From Crocinitomicaceae bacterium (GTDB lineage: Bacteria > Bacteroidota > Bacteroidia > Flavobacteriales_D > Crocinitomicaceae): a stretch of 34,646 bases of DNA. Location: the NCBI GenBank assembly GCA_024643555.1, contig JAHEMQ010000007.1, forward strand, positions 1 through 34,646. Direction: 5' to 3'. Of this stretch, positions 16,068 through 25,984 are shown in pieces (position 1 is the first letter of the stretch; the number at the start of each line of letters is the position of its first letter). A program made the translations under genes and the position numbers. The notes below the pieces were generated by a model. It was not told where the DNA came from. It searched no databases and saw only the letters and a program-made list of their open reading frames with translations.

Positions 16068-17540
16068 ATGTCTCTCGATAATCTACAACAAATTTCAGAA
16101 GGATTAACCTACGATGATGTTCTGTTGGCGCCCGCCTATTCAGAAGTTCTTCCTCGTGAAGTGTCCCTCAAAAGCAAATTCACTCGAAACATTACAGTCA
16201 ATACGCCGATTGTTTCAGCGGCCATGGACACCGTGACGGAATCTGAATTGGCTATTGCCATTGCACAACAAGGTGGAATCGGAGTTGTACACAAAAACAT
16301 GAGCATCGAGCAACAAGCGATGCAAGTGCGCAAAGTAAAACGTTCGGAGAGTGGAATGATCATCGATCCAATCACGCTTTTGGAAAATGCCTTGGTGCAG
16401 GATGCCTTGAAATTGATGAAAGAATTTAGCATAGGTGGGATCCCAGTTGTGGACGAACATAAAATTCTGAAAGGCATTTTGACAAATCGCGATTTGCGCT
16501 TTGAAAAAAACATGACGCGTCCGGTGCGTGAAATCATGACTTCTGAGAACATCATAACTACAGGCGATAGCACCGATTTAACAACGGCAGAGGTTATTTT
16601 GCAACAAAACAGAATTGAAAAATTACCGGTAGTTGATGAGCAAAATCGCTTGGTAGGATTGATTACATACCGCGATATCATCAAAGTGAAAGAGCATCCT
16701 TATTCGTGCAAAGATTCGTTGGGTCGCTTGCGTGTAGCTGCCGCAGTAGGTGTGACACACGATACCATGGAACGTGTGACCGCGCTTGTTGACGCAGGAG
16801 TGGATGCTATTGTCATTGATACTGCTCATGGACACACAAAAGGAGTGGTGGAACAACTGAAAAGTGTGAAAGCGAAATTCCCTACACTCGAAGTGGTTGT
16901 TGGAAACATCGCCACCGCGGAAGCAGCGAAATATTTAGTGGAAGCAGGAGCAGACGCGGTGAAAGTAGGAATTGGGCCAGGGTCCATTTGTACCACGCGC
17001 GTCATTGCTGGAGTTGGAGTTCCTCAGCTAACAGCGGTAAATGAAGTGGCAAAAGCAATTGCCGGTTCAGGAGTTCCGGTTATTGCCGATGGTGGCATTC
17101 GATACACAGGAGATATCGTCAAAGCGATTGCTGCTGGAGCAGACATCGTGATGCTCGGTTCCATGTTCGCTGGAGTAGAAGAATCACCAGGTGAAACCAT
17201 TATTTATGAAGGAAGAAAATTCAAGTCATACCGTGGAATGGGCTCCATCGAAGCCATGCAGAAAGGTTCGAAGGATCGTTATTTTCAAGATGCCGAAGAC
17301 GATATTAAAAAATTGGTACCGGAAGGAATTTCTGGACGTGTACCATACCGTGGAAAATTAATCGAAGTGATGTTCCAAATCATTGGTGGACTTCGTGCAG
17401 GAATGGGATATTGCGGCGCTCCGACTATTTCAAAGTTACAAGGAGCTAGGTTTGTTCGTATTACATCTGCAGGGGTGCGTGAATCTCATCCGCATGATGT
17501 GACAATCACCAGAGAAGCACCGAATTACAGTATCAAATAA
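16068..17540 (+). CDS. guaB: Inosine-5'-monophosphate dehydrogenase
   Basis: NAD-dependent oxidation of IMP to XMP, the committed step of guanine nucleotide synthesis, in the cytosol. It has 490 residues. The N-terminal barrel half begins [17 protein letters not shown], typical of IMPDH, and is interrupted by paired CBS domains (about residues 95-210). The catalytic loop GPGSICTTR places Cys at residue 308, and [31 protein letters not shown] and the flap YRGMGS follow. The C terminus carries the expected [12 protein letters not shown]. The -7 box at 16032-16039 probably drives it. The next gene, a parvulin foldase, is 50 bases downstream with no terminator between, so read-through into the foldase operon is plausible. 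Confidence 0.97.
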   Translation: MSLDNLQQISEGLTYDDVLLAPAYSEVLPREVSLKSKFTRNITVNTPIVSAAMDTVTESELAIAIAQQGGIGVVHKNMSIEQQAMQVRKVKRSESGMIIDPITLLENALVQDALKLMKEFSIGGIPVVDEHKILKGILTNRDLRFEKNMTRPVREIMTSENIITTGDSTDLTTAEVILQQNRIEKLPVVDEQNRLVGLITYRDIIKVKEHPYSCKDSLGRLRVAAAVGVTHDTMERVTALVDAGVDAIVIDTAHGHTKGVVEQLKSVKAKFPTLEVVVGNIATAEAAKYLVEAGADAVKVGIGPGSICTTRVIAGVGVPQLTAVNEVAKAIAGSGVPVIADGGIRYTGDIVKAIAAGADIVMLGSMFAGVEESPGETIIYEGRKFKSYRGMGSIEAMQKGSKDRYFQDAEDDIKKLVPEGISGRVPYRGKLIEVMFQIIGGLRAGMGYCGAPTISKLQGARFVRITSAGVRESHPHDVTITREAPNYSIK

Positions 17541-17590
17541 TTTAGCGAATTTTACGTTGCTACAAACGAATTAAAACAATAAGAGAAGAA

Positions 17591-19555
17591 ATGATGAAGA
17601 AAATTATCCTTTTATGCTTACTTATGACGGCGGTTCAGTCGTTCGCTCAGAAAGATCCAATTGTGATGGAAATCGATGGGAAACCGGTGACGAAAAGTGA
17701 ATTTTTACAGATTTACTTGAAAAACAATCCCGATCCAAAGTTTAACAAAGCAGCACTCGATGAATACGTGGAAATGTTCACGAAATTCAAGTTGAAAGTA
17801 GCGGAAGCAGAAAAATTGGGATACGACACCATTCCGAAATTGAAAAAGGAATTAGACGGATACCGCAAACAATTGGCCTTGCCTTATTTGATTGATTCGG
17901 TTGAAAATCAAGCCATGGTTGCACAAGCCTATGACCGCATTAAAAACGAAGTGCGTGCATCTCATATTTTGGTAAGAGTCGATGCGAATGCAAGTCCAAA
18001 GGATACCTTAGCAGCATATAACCGCATTTTAGCATTGAAAGCACGCATTGAAAAAGGAGAAGATTTTGCAGCGGTAGCCAAAATGAAAAATGGTTCCGAT
18101 GATCCGTCAGCGGCAAATAATGGTGGAGATTTAGGTTATTTCACAGCGTTTCAAATGGTATATCCGTTCGAAGAAAAAGCGTACACCACACCGATCGGTC
18201 AAATTTCAGAACCTTTTAGAACACGTTTTGGATACCATATCGTGAAAGTGACTGACAAGCGTCCTTCTCGTGGTACCATTCGTGTGGCTCATTTGATGAT
18301 ATCAACTGGTAAAGATGTAACGCCTGAAGCGAAAGCAAATGCTGAGAAAAAAGCCATGGAGATTTACGATAAACTAATGGCCGGGGAGAAATGGGAAACC
18401 ATGGTAAGTCTGCATTCTGATGATGCCAATTCAGTGAAGAAAGCGGGTGAGTTGCCAGCTTTTGGTTCTGGAACGACTCAACGCATGGTTCCTGCTTTTG
18501 AGGATGCAGCCTTTGCATTGAAAAAAGTAGGTGAAATTAGCAAACCGGTAAAAACGGATTTCGGATATCACATCATCAAATTATTGGAGTGGAAAGAAGT
18601 GGCTTCATTTGAGTCCATGAAAAAAGAACTGCAAACGAAAGTAAACAAAGATGAGCGCTCTAAGAAAACGCAAGATGCCTTTGTTGCTAAGTTGAAAACC
18701 AATTATCAGTATAAATACAACGGCGATAAAAACTTGAAATGGTTTAATGAGCATTTGGATTCAACGTACTACCTTGGAAAATGGTCTGCAGATGGGAAAT
18801 TGAAGTCCAATAAACCGATGTTCGTATTGAATGGGGTGACGGCACCATTTACACAACAGGAATTCGCGACCTACTTGGAGAAAAATTACCGAGGTGTGAA
18901 ACGCGATGACAATAAAGTTGTGGTCGCGAAACAATATAAAAATTGGGAAAAAACAGCGATTCTTCAATACGAAGAATCTATTTTAGCAACAAAATATCCG
19001 GAATACCGTGCTCTATTAAAAGAGTACCACGATGGAATCATATTGTATGAAATTATGCAAGACAAGGTGTGGAACAAGGCGGTAAAAGATACCGCTGGAT
19101 TACGCGCTTATTTCAATGCGAATCAATCGAAATATACATGGCCAAAACGCTTGGATGCAACCGTGTACGAATGTTTGAATGCGGATATTGCTAAAAAAGT
19201 AAGTGGGATGTTGAAAAATGACACCATCAATTCAAAACATGTGTTGGATGTCATTAACAAAGATTCTGAATTAAACTTGACCGTAAAAATGAATAAGTTT
19301 GATATCGCTCAAACACCTTATTTGGCGAATCGCGGATTGGTAAAAGGGGTGAATCCAGCTTATGAATTTGAAGGAAAATTCTACGTTATAAAAGTAGCTG
19401 CGGTTTTGGAGCCTGGGCCAAAAGAATTTACGGAGGCTAAAGGAATGGCAACATCTGATTACCAAAATTACTTGGAAGCAACGTGGTTGGAATCCTTGCG
19501 GAAAGCACACACCGTGAAAGTCAACACAGAGGTACTTTACCAAATCGGGAATTAA
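17591..19555 (+). CDS. Periplasmic peptidylprolyl isomerase with two parvulin domains
   Basis: A 654-residue exported foldase. Signal peptide MMKKIILLCLLMTAVQSFAQ. An N-terminal chaperone segment (about 25-118) resembles the SurA/PpiD N domain. Two consecutive rotamase domains follow: ASHILVRV to GYHIVKVTDKR (about 123-222) and VAHLMIST to GYHIIKLLEWKE (about 230-337), each with the GDLGYF- or GELPAFGSG-type loop. The remaining 300 residues are a helical and beta extension without a recognised domain, a common arrangement in Bacteroidota. ATG codons at 17591 and 17594 are both possible. It is three bases before the SurA-like gene, suggesting joint function in outer-membrane protein folding. 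Confidence 0.9.
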   Translation: MMKKIILLCLLMTAVQSFAQKDPIVMEIDGKPVTKSEFLQIYLKNNPDPKFNKAALDEYVEMFTKFKLKVAEAEKLGYDTIPKLKKELDGYRKQLALPYLIDSVENQAMVAQAYDRIKNEVRASHILVRVDANASPKDTLAAYNRILALKARIEKGEDFAAVAKMKNGSDDPSAANNGGDLGYFTAFQMVYPFEEKAYTTPIGQISEPFRTRFGYHIVKVTDKRPSRGTIRVAHLMISTGKDVTPEAKANAEKKAMEIYDKLMAGEKWETMVSLHSDDANSVKKAGELPAFGSGTTQRMVPAFEDAAFALKKVGEISKPVKTDFGYHIIKLLEWKEVASFESMKKELQTKVNKDERSKKTQDAFVAKLKTNYQYKYNGDKNLKWFNEHLDSTYYLGKWSADGKLKSNKPMFVLNGVTAPFTQQEFATYLEKNYRGVKRDDNKVVVAKQYKNWEKTAILQYEESILATKYPEYRALLKEYHDGIILYEIMQDKVWNKAVKDTAGLRAYFNANQSKYTWPKRLDATVYECLNADIAKKVSGMLKNDTINSKHVLDVINKDSELNLTVKMNKFDIAQTPYLANRGLVKGVNPAYEFEGKFYVIKVAAVLEPGPKEFTEAKGMATSDYQNYLEATWLESLRKAHTVKVNTEVLYQIGN

Positions 19556-19558
19556 ACC

Positions 19559-20917
19559 ATGACCATTCGCTTCGTTTTTATTTTTATATTCCTTTCCACG
19601 CTGTCCTATGCACAGCCGAAAAAGGTAGTCAATAAAATTGTCGCACAAGTAGGTGACAATATCATTTTGCTTTCGGACATTGAGTCTCAATTGTTACAGG
19701 CAGAGCAGGGACAAGCAAAGGTGGATAAAGCCATGGAATGTTCCATCCTTGAGCAATTGATGATTGAAGAACTCTTAATCAATCAAGCGATGCTGGATAG
19801 TTTGGTCATTAAAGATGAAACAGTCGACTATGAAATGGAAAATCGTTTGCGAATTCTGGAATCCAAAATGGGTGGAAGAGATAAATTAGAAGCCTACTAT
19901 GGAAAATCAGTTACGCAGATCAAAGAGGAGTTTCGCGCCAAAATCAAACAACGCTTGTTAGCGCAAGAAATGCAATCAAAAATTGTGGCAGATGTGTCGG
20001 TTACCCCGAAAGAAGTAGCGGAGTTCTATCGTTCACTCCCGAAGGATAGTATTCCTTACATTAACATGAAGTTGAGTTTTCAGCAAATTGTACAGTATCC
20101 GGTGATAACGAAAGAGGACAAAAAACGCGCTTTCGATCAATTGTCAGATATCCGCGATTTGATTGTTAATAAAGGAAAGAATTTTGAAACCATGGCGCGT
20201 ATCCACTCGATGGATCCCGGAAGTGCTGCACAAGGAGGGAAGATTTCGGCATCAAAGGGAATGATGGTGCCGCAATTCGAGGAGTGTCTTTTTCGCTTGA
20301 AAGTGGGCGAAGTTTCTCAAATTGTTGAAACGACGTATGGGTATCACATCATTAAATTGATTTCTCGAAAAGGAAACGATTATACCGTGTCCCACATTTT
20401 AATTATGCCAGAATTCAACGCAGAAAGTAGTCGAATTGCCTCTACAAAAATTGACAGTTGCTATTCCATGTTGAAAGAAAATCGCATTACATGGGATGAG
20501 GCCGTTATTCGCTTCTCTAACGATGAATTAACGAAACAAAACCGCGGAATCATTACCAATCCAATTTCTGGTGATCCACTTTGGGATATGGAGGACTTAA
20601 ATGAAGTCGATCAACAAATTTACCTGTTGACTGACGCGTTGAATAAAGGTGATATTACTCAGCCAAGTATGTATATCGACATTTATGAGCGTAAACAAGG
20701 AGTTCGAATTGTGCGTTTGGCGGAGCGTTTCCCGGCCCATTTAGCAAATTTGGAAGATGATTATGCGCTGATTAAATTAGCGGCTGAAAACGACAAAAAA
20801 CAAAAGACAATAGATAAATGGGTCGATAGTAAAATTGGAAATGCGTACATCCGCATCGATGATTCTTACCAATCTTGCCCATTTAGAAATAATTGGACCA
20901 ACCTAAACGCTGAATAA
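19559..20917 (+). CDS. SurA-like periplasmic peptidylprolyl isomerase
   Basis: A 452-residue SurA-type chaperone/isomerase. Signal peptide about residues 1-19 (ending LSYAQ). The SurA N domain begins KIVAQVGDNIILLSDIESQLLQAE, which is characteristic. A first parvulin domain spans about 175-280 (FQQIVQYPVI to GYHIIKLISRKG, including GGKISASKGMMVPQFEE). A second, more diverged rotamase-like domain follows from SHILIMPEFN (about 279) onward; it lacks the usual GYHII ending, so it may be inactive or structural. The gene starts three bases after the first foldase and ends two bases before moxR, so these form one operon. The role is likely delivery of outer-membrane beta-barrels across the periplasm. 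Confidence 0.88.
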   Translation: MTIRFVFIFIFLSTLSYAQPKKVVNKIVAQVGDNIILLSDIESQLLQAEQGQAKVDKAMECSILEQLMIEELLINQAMLDSLVIKDETVDYEMENRLRILESKMGGRDKLEAYYGKSVTQIKEEFRAKIKQRLLAQEMQSKIVADVSVTPKEVAEFYRSLPKDSIPYINMKLSFQQIVQYPVITKEDKKRAFDQLSDIRDLIVNKGKNFETMARIHSMDPGSAAQGGKISASKGMMVPQFEECLFRLKVGEVSQIVETTYGYHIIKLISRKGNDYTVSHILIMPEFNAESSRIASTKIDSCYSMLKENRITWDEAVIRFSNDELTKQNRGIITNPISGDPLWDMEDLNEVDQQIYLLTDALNKGDITQPSMYIDIYERKQGVRIVRLAERFPAHLANLEDDYALIKLAAENDKKQKTIDKWVDSKIGNAYIRIDDSYQSCPFRNNWTNLNAE

Positions 20918-20919
20918 CC

Positions 20920-21873
20920 ATGACGGATAAAGAGAGAATCGATCAGCTCGTAACGGATTACCATGCTTTGAAGAATGAAATTCACAAAGTCATTATCGGA
21001 CAAGATGATGTGGTGGATCAAGTGTTAATTGCCATATTTTCGCGTGCGCATTGCTTGTTAGTTGGAGTGCCTGGATTAGCAAAAACTTTGTTGGTAAACA
21101 CCATTGCAGAAACACTCGGGCTTTCTTTTAACCGTGTGCAGTTTACGCCGGACTTAATGCCGTCTGATATCGTCGGTTCTGAGATTTTGGATGAAAGCAA
21201 GCAATTTAAATTCATTCCCGGACCTTTGTTTTCGAACATCATCCTTGCTGATGAGATCAACCGAACACCACCGAAAACACAATCAGCGTTATTGGAAGCG
21301 ATGCAAGAGCGTCGTGTAACAGCGGCCGGAAAAACTTACGATTTACCCGCACCTTTCTTTGTATTGGCGACGCAAAATCCAATTGAACAAGAAGGAACCT
21401 ATCCTCTTCCTGAAGCACAGTTGGACCGCTTCATGTTCAATATCTGGGTCGATTACCCAAGTTATGTAGAGGAATTAGCCATTGTAAAAGCAACGACTTC
21501 AGACACCAAAGTGAGCCTGCAAAAACTTTTGAATGCACAACAAATCATGGAATACCAAGAGTTGATCCGTCGCATTCCCGTGGCAGACAATGTACTGGAA
21601 TACGCCGTTAAATTGGTCGCCAAAACAAGAGTGAATTCTCCTGAAGCAACTTCCCTAACTAAAGATTACATCACTTGGGGAGCAGGTCCTCGTGCTTCGC
21701 AATATTTGATTGTTGGTGCGAAATGTCATGCGGCATTAAAAGGGAAATATTCACCCGATATAGAGGATGTGAAGGCAGTTGCAAAAGCCATTTTGCGTCA
21801 CCGCTTGGTGCGAAACTACCGTGCGGAAGCAGAAGGATATTCCATGGATCGAATCATTGAAGAACTACTTTAA
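20920..21873 (+). CDS. MoxR family AAA+ ATPase
   Basis: A 317-residue cytosolic AAA+ ATPase. Walker A GVPGLAKT is at residues 49-56 and Walker B IILADEIN at 107-114. [42 protein letters not shown] and [15 protein letters not shown] are hallmark MoxR segments. MoxR proteins act as chaperones that activate partners carrying VWA domains; in this phylum they are usually followed by DUF58 and BatA/BatB genes. None of those partners follows here. Instead it directly trails two periplasmic foldases (two-base gap) and overlaps the start of a small Cys/His protein. The assignment is secure; the partner is unknown. Confidence 0.95.
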   Translation: MTDKERIDQLVTDYHALKNEIHKVIIGQDDVVDQVLIAIFSRAHCLLVGVPGLAKTLLVNTIAETLGLSFNRVQFTPDLMPSDIVGSEILDESKQFKFIPGPLFSNIILADEINRTPPKTQSALLEAMQERRVTAAGKTYDLPAPFFVLATQNPIEQEGTYPLPEAQLDRFMFNIWVDYPSYVEELAIVKATTSDTKVSLQKLLNAQQIMEYQELIRRIPVADNVLEYAVKLVAKTRVNSPEATSLTKDYITWGAGPRASQYLIVGAKCHAALKGKYSPDIEDVKAVAKAILRHRLVRNYRAEAEGYSMDRIIEELL

Positions 21874-22180
21874 ATATCGCTCGACGAAACGATGGTTTTC
21901 CATTGTTCTCATTTCCGCTTTTTTCACGTTACTTGTTCCACGTGAGTGGATTCATGACTGTGGACATCGTAAATCATTCACAACGACCAATCAAACCCAC
22001 TTAGAGAAAGGTGCGTGTTACTTGTGTGATTTTCAATTGGCGTCATGTACTATTTTTCAATATAAATTATTAGACTTTCGAACCATTTCGAATGCCTGTC
22101 GAATTTGGAGTTTGCACGAAAAAGATGCGGTAGATCCAATTACACAGAATGCTTTGCGCGGACCACCAGAACTGATTTAA
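21857..22180 (+). CDS. Small exported/anchored Cys-His protein adjacent to a TonB receptor
   Basis: A 107-residue product if it starts at the TTG at 21857, overlapping moxR by 17 bases. No ATG exists in frame after the moxR stop; an ATG at 21779 would give 133 residues deep inside moxR and is unlikely. One hydrophobic segment (FSIVLISAFFTLLVP, about 14-28) predicts a signal peptide or anchor. It is followed by a potential metal-binding set: H33, C35, H37, a CYLCDF motif (C54, C57), then C64 and C81. It ends NALRGPPELI. From memory, similar small proteins with a CxxCDF motif and an RGPP-like tail precede TonB receptors in other Flavobacteriales. The function is not established; metal handling is an inference. 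Confidence 0.6.
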   Translation: MKNYFKYRSTKRWFSIVLISAFFTLLVPREWIHDCGHRKSFTTTNQTHLEKGACYLCDFQLASCTIFQYKLLDFRTISNACRIWSLHEKDAVDPITQNALRGPPELI

Positions 22181-22211
22181 GTTTCTTCTAAGTCTCACGT
22201 AAGCTCACATC

Positions 22212-24452
22212 ATGAAATTATTTTTTTTGGGAATCGGTTTGATTTTCGCTGCGCAAGTACAGTCACAAATCAAATTGGAAGGTCGCGTTGTCGATCGTAA
22301 AAGTCAGCAAGGAGTCCCACTTGCTCGAATTTATGTCATGGAAACTGGTCAAATGTCCCGCTCGGATTCGACCGGAACCTTTTTCTTGGAAGGATTGTTT
22401 CCTTCCAAAATGACCTTGCTCATTCAAGCAAGTGCATACGAGGATCTTCAGATGGTTTTGAAAGACCCCTTAAGTTCCCTTTTAATGATCCAATTGCAAA
22501 GCATTCATACAACAGATGTCGAGGAAGTTAAAGTCGATGCAAAAACCATCGAAATTTCAAATCGACATATGTTTTCCGTGGATTACCAAAAATTAACAAG
22601 TTTGAATCGAATTTCCACGGTAAATCTCGGCGAAGCATTGTCCAAAATACCTGGGGTTTATCAAAGTAGTACTGGAAATGGCATCTCAAAACCAGTAATA
22701 CGAGGGATGCAAGGAATGCGCGTATTAACTTACTTAAATGGTTTGCGGATTGAAGGTCAACAATGGGGTGGGGATCATGGCATGGGGATTTCAGAAGTTG
22801 GAATAGGTTCAGTAGAAATCATTAAAGGTCCCGCCTCCCTATTGTATGGAGCAGATGCATTAGGAGGTGTGCTCTACTTTGTTGATGAGCCATATGTCGG
22901 CACGGGGAAACAATCTGTTGAATTTCAACAAGCATTTCACTCGGCTTCCATGGGCAGTGCAACGCGCTTTTTGTGGAAAAAATCTGGTCCTAAATACAGA
23001 GGGCTTTTTGGTCTTTCTTATGCTTCACATGCCGATTTTCAATTGCCTAACCATCAATTCGCCTACAATACACGCTTTGAAGAGTTCGTTCTGAAAGCCG
23101 GTATCAGTTGGAATAGCAATAAGAGTGTGCAGCACTTGCGTTTTGTCTCCAATCAAGTTAAAACAGGCATTCCAGGTGAAACGGAAGATAGCGTTCTCAT
23201 CGCGAATGGCTTTCAATCGAAGCAGCGTGGACGCTTGTTTATCTTACCAATTCAGCAGTTTCAAAACCACAGTGCCTCCTTTGAGAAAAAATGGTTTATC
23301 CATCGAAACGAATTGACGCTGTTGATTGGACAAACATTAAATCAGCTGAAGGAATTCGAAGACTCTTATCTGCAAAAAGCCATGGATATGAATCTGTGGA
23401 ATACCTCTTTGCAAGTGAAGTGGTCCAAAGAGTGGAAGAATAAGTATCAATGGATCACTGGGTTCCAAGGTATGTTGCAGTTGAATCGCAACGACGCTAA
23501 AGCTGCAGAAATTTTAATGCCCAATGCAAGGACTTTGGATCAAGGAATTTATTCGGTGATGAAAGTTCAACTTTCTGAAAAGTATCAGTTAACAGCTGGA
23601 TTAAGGCTGGATCTTCGCTCGCTAAACTCCTTGGATAGCATTCATGGACAAGGGCCACTAAATCGTGTATTTGCTAGTCCAAATGGTTCCATTGGATTAC
23701 ATGCGCAAAATTCGAAACAGTGGAGTTGGCAAGTGCATGCTTCTACTGGTTATCGTGCACCGCATTTAACAGAATTATTAGCCAATGGATTTCATCATGG
23801 TGCCTTGCGATATGAGATAGGGTCGACGACACTTAGGTCAGAACGCGCTGTTCAATTGGACTATTTATTGGAGTATAAATCGGAACATTTCGATTGGAGT
23901 CTTAATCCATTCTACACCTATTTCTCGCAATTTATATATTTAAATCCACTAGATTCGTTGATGGACGGAATGCCTGTTTTTCGATATACCCAAATGGATC
24001 ATGTCCAGATGTATGGGTTGGATGTAAAAGCCCATTATCACTTGCATCGGATCGATAAACTACATATGGAAACAGACCTGTCGTATTTGCGCTTTGCAGA
24101 AGCATCTAGTCAATCTGTGTCACTTGTTCCTCAACCTCGTTTTTCCCATACGCTAAACTATCAGTTGAATCTTGGAAAGCGTTGGAAATTATCAAATGTT
24201 GAATGGAATTATGTTGCCTTTTTTCAGCAAAATCAAGTGGCCACTTTTGAGAAAGCATCCCCATTTTATCAGGTGTGCCATGCATCCATACACGTGCAGC
24301 ATCCTGGCAAACACTTACTTGATGTTTCCTTGAGTGCAAAGAACCTGTTTAATGCGAACTACATCGATCATTTGTCTCGGTTAAAAAATATCGGCATGCC
24401 AAGTCAAGGACGTAGTTTTATACTCAGTATTCAGTGGAAAATTGTTTCCTGA
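22212..24452 (+). CDS. TonB-dependent outer-membrane receptor, ZnuD-like
   Basis: A 746-residue outer-membrane transporter. Signal peptide about 1-18 (ending VQSQ). A carboxypeptidase-regulatory-like domain spans about 20-95 (GRVVDRKSQQGVPLARIYV). The plug (about 128-228) carries GEALSKIPGVYQSSTGNGISKPVIRGM, DHGMGISEVGIGSVEIIKGPASLLYGADALGGVL. The order PVIRG...GDHG...VEIxxGPASLLYGA resembles the neisserial zinc receptor ZnuD (PVIRG...PDHA...VEILRGPVTLLY), so zinc or copper is the likely cargo class. The beta-barrel ends in GRSFILSIQWKIVS. It is 31 bases after the small CxxC protein gene. No siderophore genes are nearby. The receptor call is firm; the substrate is inferred. Confidence 0.9.
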   Translation: MKLFFLGIGLIFAAQVQSQIKLEGRVVDRKSQQGVPLARIYVMETGQMSRSDSTGTFFLEGLFPSKMTLLIQASAYEDLQMVLKDPLSSLLMIQLQSIHTTDVEEVKVDAKTIEISNRHMFSVDYQKLTSLNRISTVNLGEALSKIPGVYQSSTGNGISKPVIRGMQGMRVLTYLNGLRIEGQQWGGDHGMGISEVGIGSVEIIKGPASLLYGADALGGVLYFVDEPYVGTGKQSVEFQQAFHSASMGSATRFLWKKSGPKYRGLFGLSYASHADFQLPNHQFAYNTRFEEFVLKAGISWNSNKSVQHLRFVSNQVKTGIPGETEDSVLIANGFQSKQRGRLFILPIQQFQNHSASFEKKWFIHRNELTLLIGQTLNQLKEFEDSYLQKAMDMNLWNTSLQVKWSKEWKNKYQWITGFQGMLQLNRNDAKAAEILMPNARTLDQGIYSVMKVQLSEKYQLTAGLRLDLRSLNSLDSIHGQGPLNRVFASPNGSIGLHAQNSKQWSWQVHASTGYRAPHLTELLANGFHHGALRYEIGSTTLRSERAVQLDYLLEYKSEHFDWSLNPFYTYFSQFIYLNPLDSLMDGMPVFRYTQMDHVQMYGLDVKAHYHLHRIDKLHMETDLSYLRFAEASSQSVSLVPQPRFSHTLNYQLNLGKRWKLSNVEWNYVAFFQQNQVATFEKASPFYQVCHASIHVQHPGKHLLDVSLSAKNLFNANYIDHLSRLKNIGMPSQGRSFILSIQWKIVS

Positions 24453-24583
24453 GTGAAGTAGGACAACCGAAAGGTCTCCTCACGTAACTAGTTTTTAACA
24501 AAATGGATATTTGTTGAAAACTGAAACTTGTTTCTTTTTTTAATTCGGGCTAAAGGGCGTAATTTTAGTTCAAAATTGAGTGA

Positions 24584-25981
24584 ATGTTCGATGACGACGA
24601 AGAAGAATTTGCGGATGGCAGTTTGAATGAAGATATCGAACGCTTTGAAGCACATTTACAGGGAAATACCTTACCTTTCATGGATAGTGATCGCATCGAG
24701 AACATCATCGATCATTATTTAGTTCAAGGTCAATATCAAAAAGCAAAGACTGCATCCGAATTAGGAATGTATCAGTTTGCTTATAATTTAGTTTTTCAAT
24801 TGCGAAAAGCGCAGTCCTTGGGTGGACTCGGCGTTTTAAATGAAGCCTTAGAAATTGTTCAAGGATTGGAAAAAAACATGGAGCCTTCAGCGGAGCTGTT
24901 TTTAACGAAAGCATCCTTACATTCTCAATTACGCGATCACAAAAACGCCATTAAGTATTTCCGTTTATCCATCGAATATTCGGAAGCCAATGAGACTGAT
25001 TTTATCTACCTCGATATTGCCATTGAATACCAGCGATTGAGGATGTATCGCGAAGCAGTGGAGGTTCTGAAAGAGGCATTGCGCGTGAACAAATACAACG
25101 AAAGTGCTTTGTATGAACTTGGACGTTGTTACGACATGATGGGGGATAGCAAGGAAGCGGTGAAATCCTATACGGAATTCATTGATGAGCAACCCTATTC
25201 TGCCACTGCTTGGTACAACTTAGGGAATGCTTACAGTAAGTTGGAGGATTTCGAACGTGCCGTTTGGGCCTATGATTATGCCATATTGATCAACGAAGAG
25301 TTTGGTCCAGCACATTTCAATTTGGGCAATTCTTATTTGTCCTTGGAGAAATATCATAAAGCCATTGAACACTTCGAATTATGTCAAAAATGTGATGGTG
25401 ACGACGCGATGGCCATGTGTTACATCGGTGAGGCATATGAGCAGCTCAACGAATTTGATTTGTCCAAACACTATTACAAGAAGAGCATTGAAATGGAACC
25501 GATGTTGCCCGAAGCATGGCTTGGACTTGGAATCGTAGAGGACCTACTTGGAAACACGCGGGAAGGAATTGTATTGATTCAAAAAGCACTTGACTTTGAT
25601 CCAGAAAATGCGGGGATTTACCACGTCCTTGCAGGTGCATACGAAAAGTTAGACTTGCGTGAAGAAACATGTTTCCACTATGAGAAATCCTTGGAGTTGA
25701 ATCCTGGAGATGAAGAATGTCTTTCCGATTACATCGAATTTTTGTCTGCTGAGTCGCCCTTACAAGCATACCAAGTCTTGCAAACGTATTTATTTGGTGA
25801 ACGTGAAAACGGCATTGCACGCGTTTTAGAAGTTAATTTACAGTGGATGCTCGGACAACGAGCGGAAGCGATTCGGCTGTTTACCGATTGTTTGGAACAG
25901 GATTCCATCAAAGCAAAAACCATATTTGAAATAAATCCAAAATTATTGGATGATCATGATTTTTTAAATTTATCTGAATAA
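24584..25981 (+). CDS. Tetratricopeptide repeat protein
   Basis: A 465-residue soluble protein built almost entirely of TPR helices. The acidic N terminus (MFDDDEEEFADG) is followed by about ten 34-residue repeats from about residue 65 to 420. The most regular are SALYELGRCYDMMGDSKEAVKSY, TAWYNLGNAYSKLEDFERAVWAY and PAHFNLGNSYLSLEKYHKAIEHF. No signal peptide or membrane segment is seen, so it is probably a cytosolic scaffold. It is followed after three bases by the ComA-family gene, suggesting joint action or co-regulation. A partial -7 box (TAATTTTA, 24560-24567) precedes it. The partner is unknown. Confidence 0.9.
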   Translation: MFDDDEEEFADGSLNEDIERFEAHLQGNTLPFMDSDRIENIIDHYLVQGQYQKAKTASELGMYQFAYNLVFQLRKAQSLGGLGVLNEALEIVQGLEKNMEPSAELFLTKASLHSQLRDHKNAIKYFRLSIEYSEANETDFIYLDIAIEYQRLRMYREAVEVLKEALRVNKYNESALYELGRCYDMMGDSKEAVKSYTEFIDEQPYSATAWYNLGNAYSKLEDFERAVWAYDYAILINEEFGPAHFNLGNSYLSLEKYHKAIEHFELCQKCDGDDAMAMCYIGEAYEQLNEFDLSKHYYKKSIEMEPMLPEAWLGLGIVEDLLGNTREGIVLIQKALDFDPENAGIYHVLAGAYEKLDLREETCFHYEKSLELNPGDEECLSDYIEFLSAESPLQAYQVLQTYLFGERENGIARVLEVNLQWMLGQRAEAIRLFTDCLEQDSIKAKTIFEINPKLLDDHDFLNLSE

Positions 25982-25984
25982 ATA

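Noticed and set aside
16136-16684. A 182-residue open frame on the minus strand inside guaB
   Set aside because: guaB is strongly conserved across the same bases on the plus strand, including its CBS domains; the antisense frame shows no recognisable domain.
21779-21856. ATG at 21779 as the start of the small Cys/His protein
   Set aside because: It would place 26 extra residues inside conserved moxR sequence, and these residues do not form a signal peptide; the TTG at 21857 places the hydrophobic segment near the N terminus.
24453-24496. Imperfect hairpin with a GAAA loop after the TonB receptor gene
   Set aside because: The stem is interrupted by an internal loop and a bulge, and the T run begins about 8 bases after the stem, so a terminator call is not justified.
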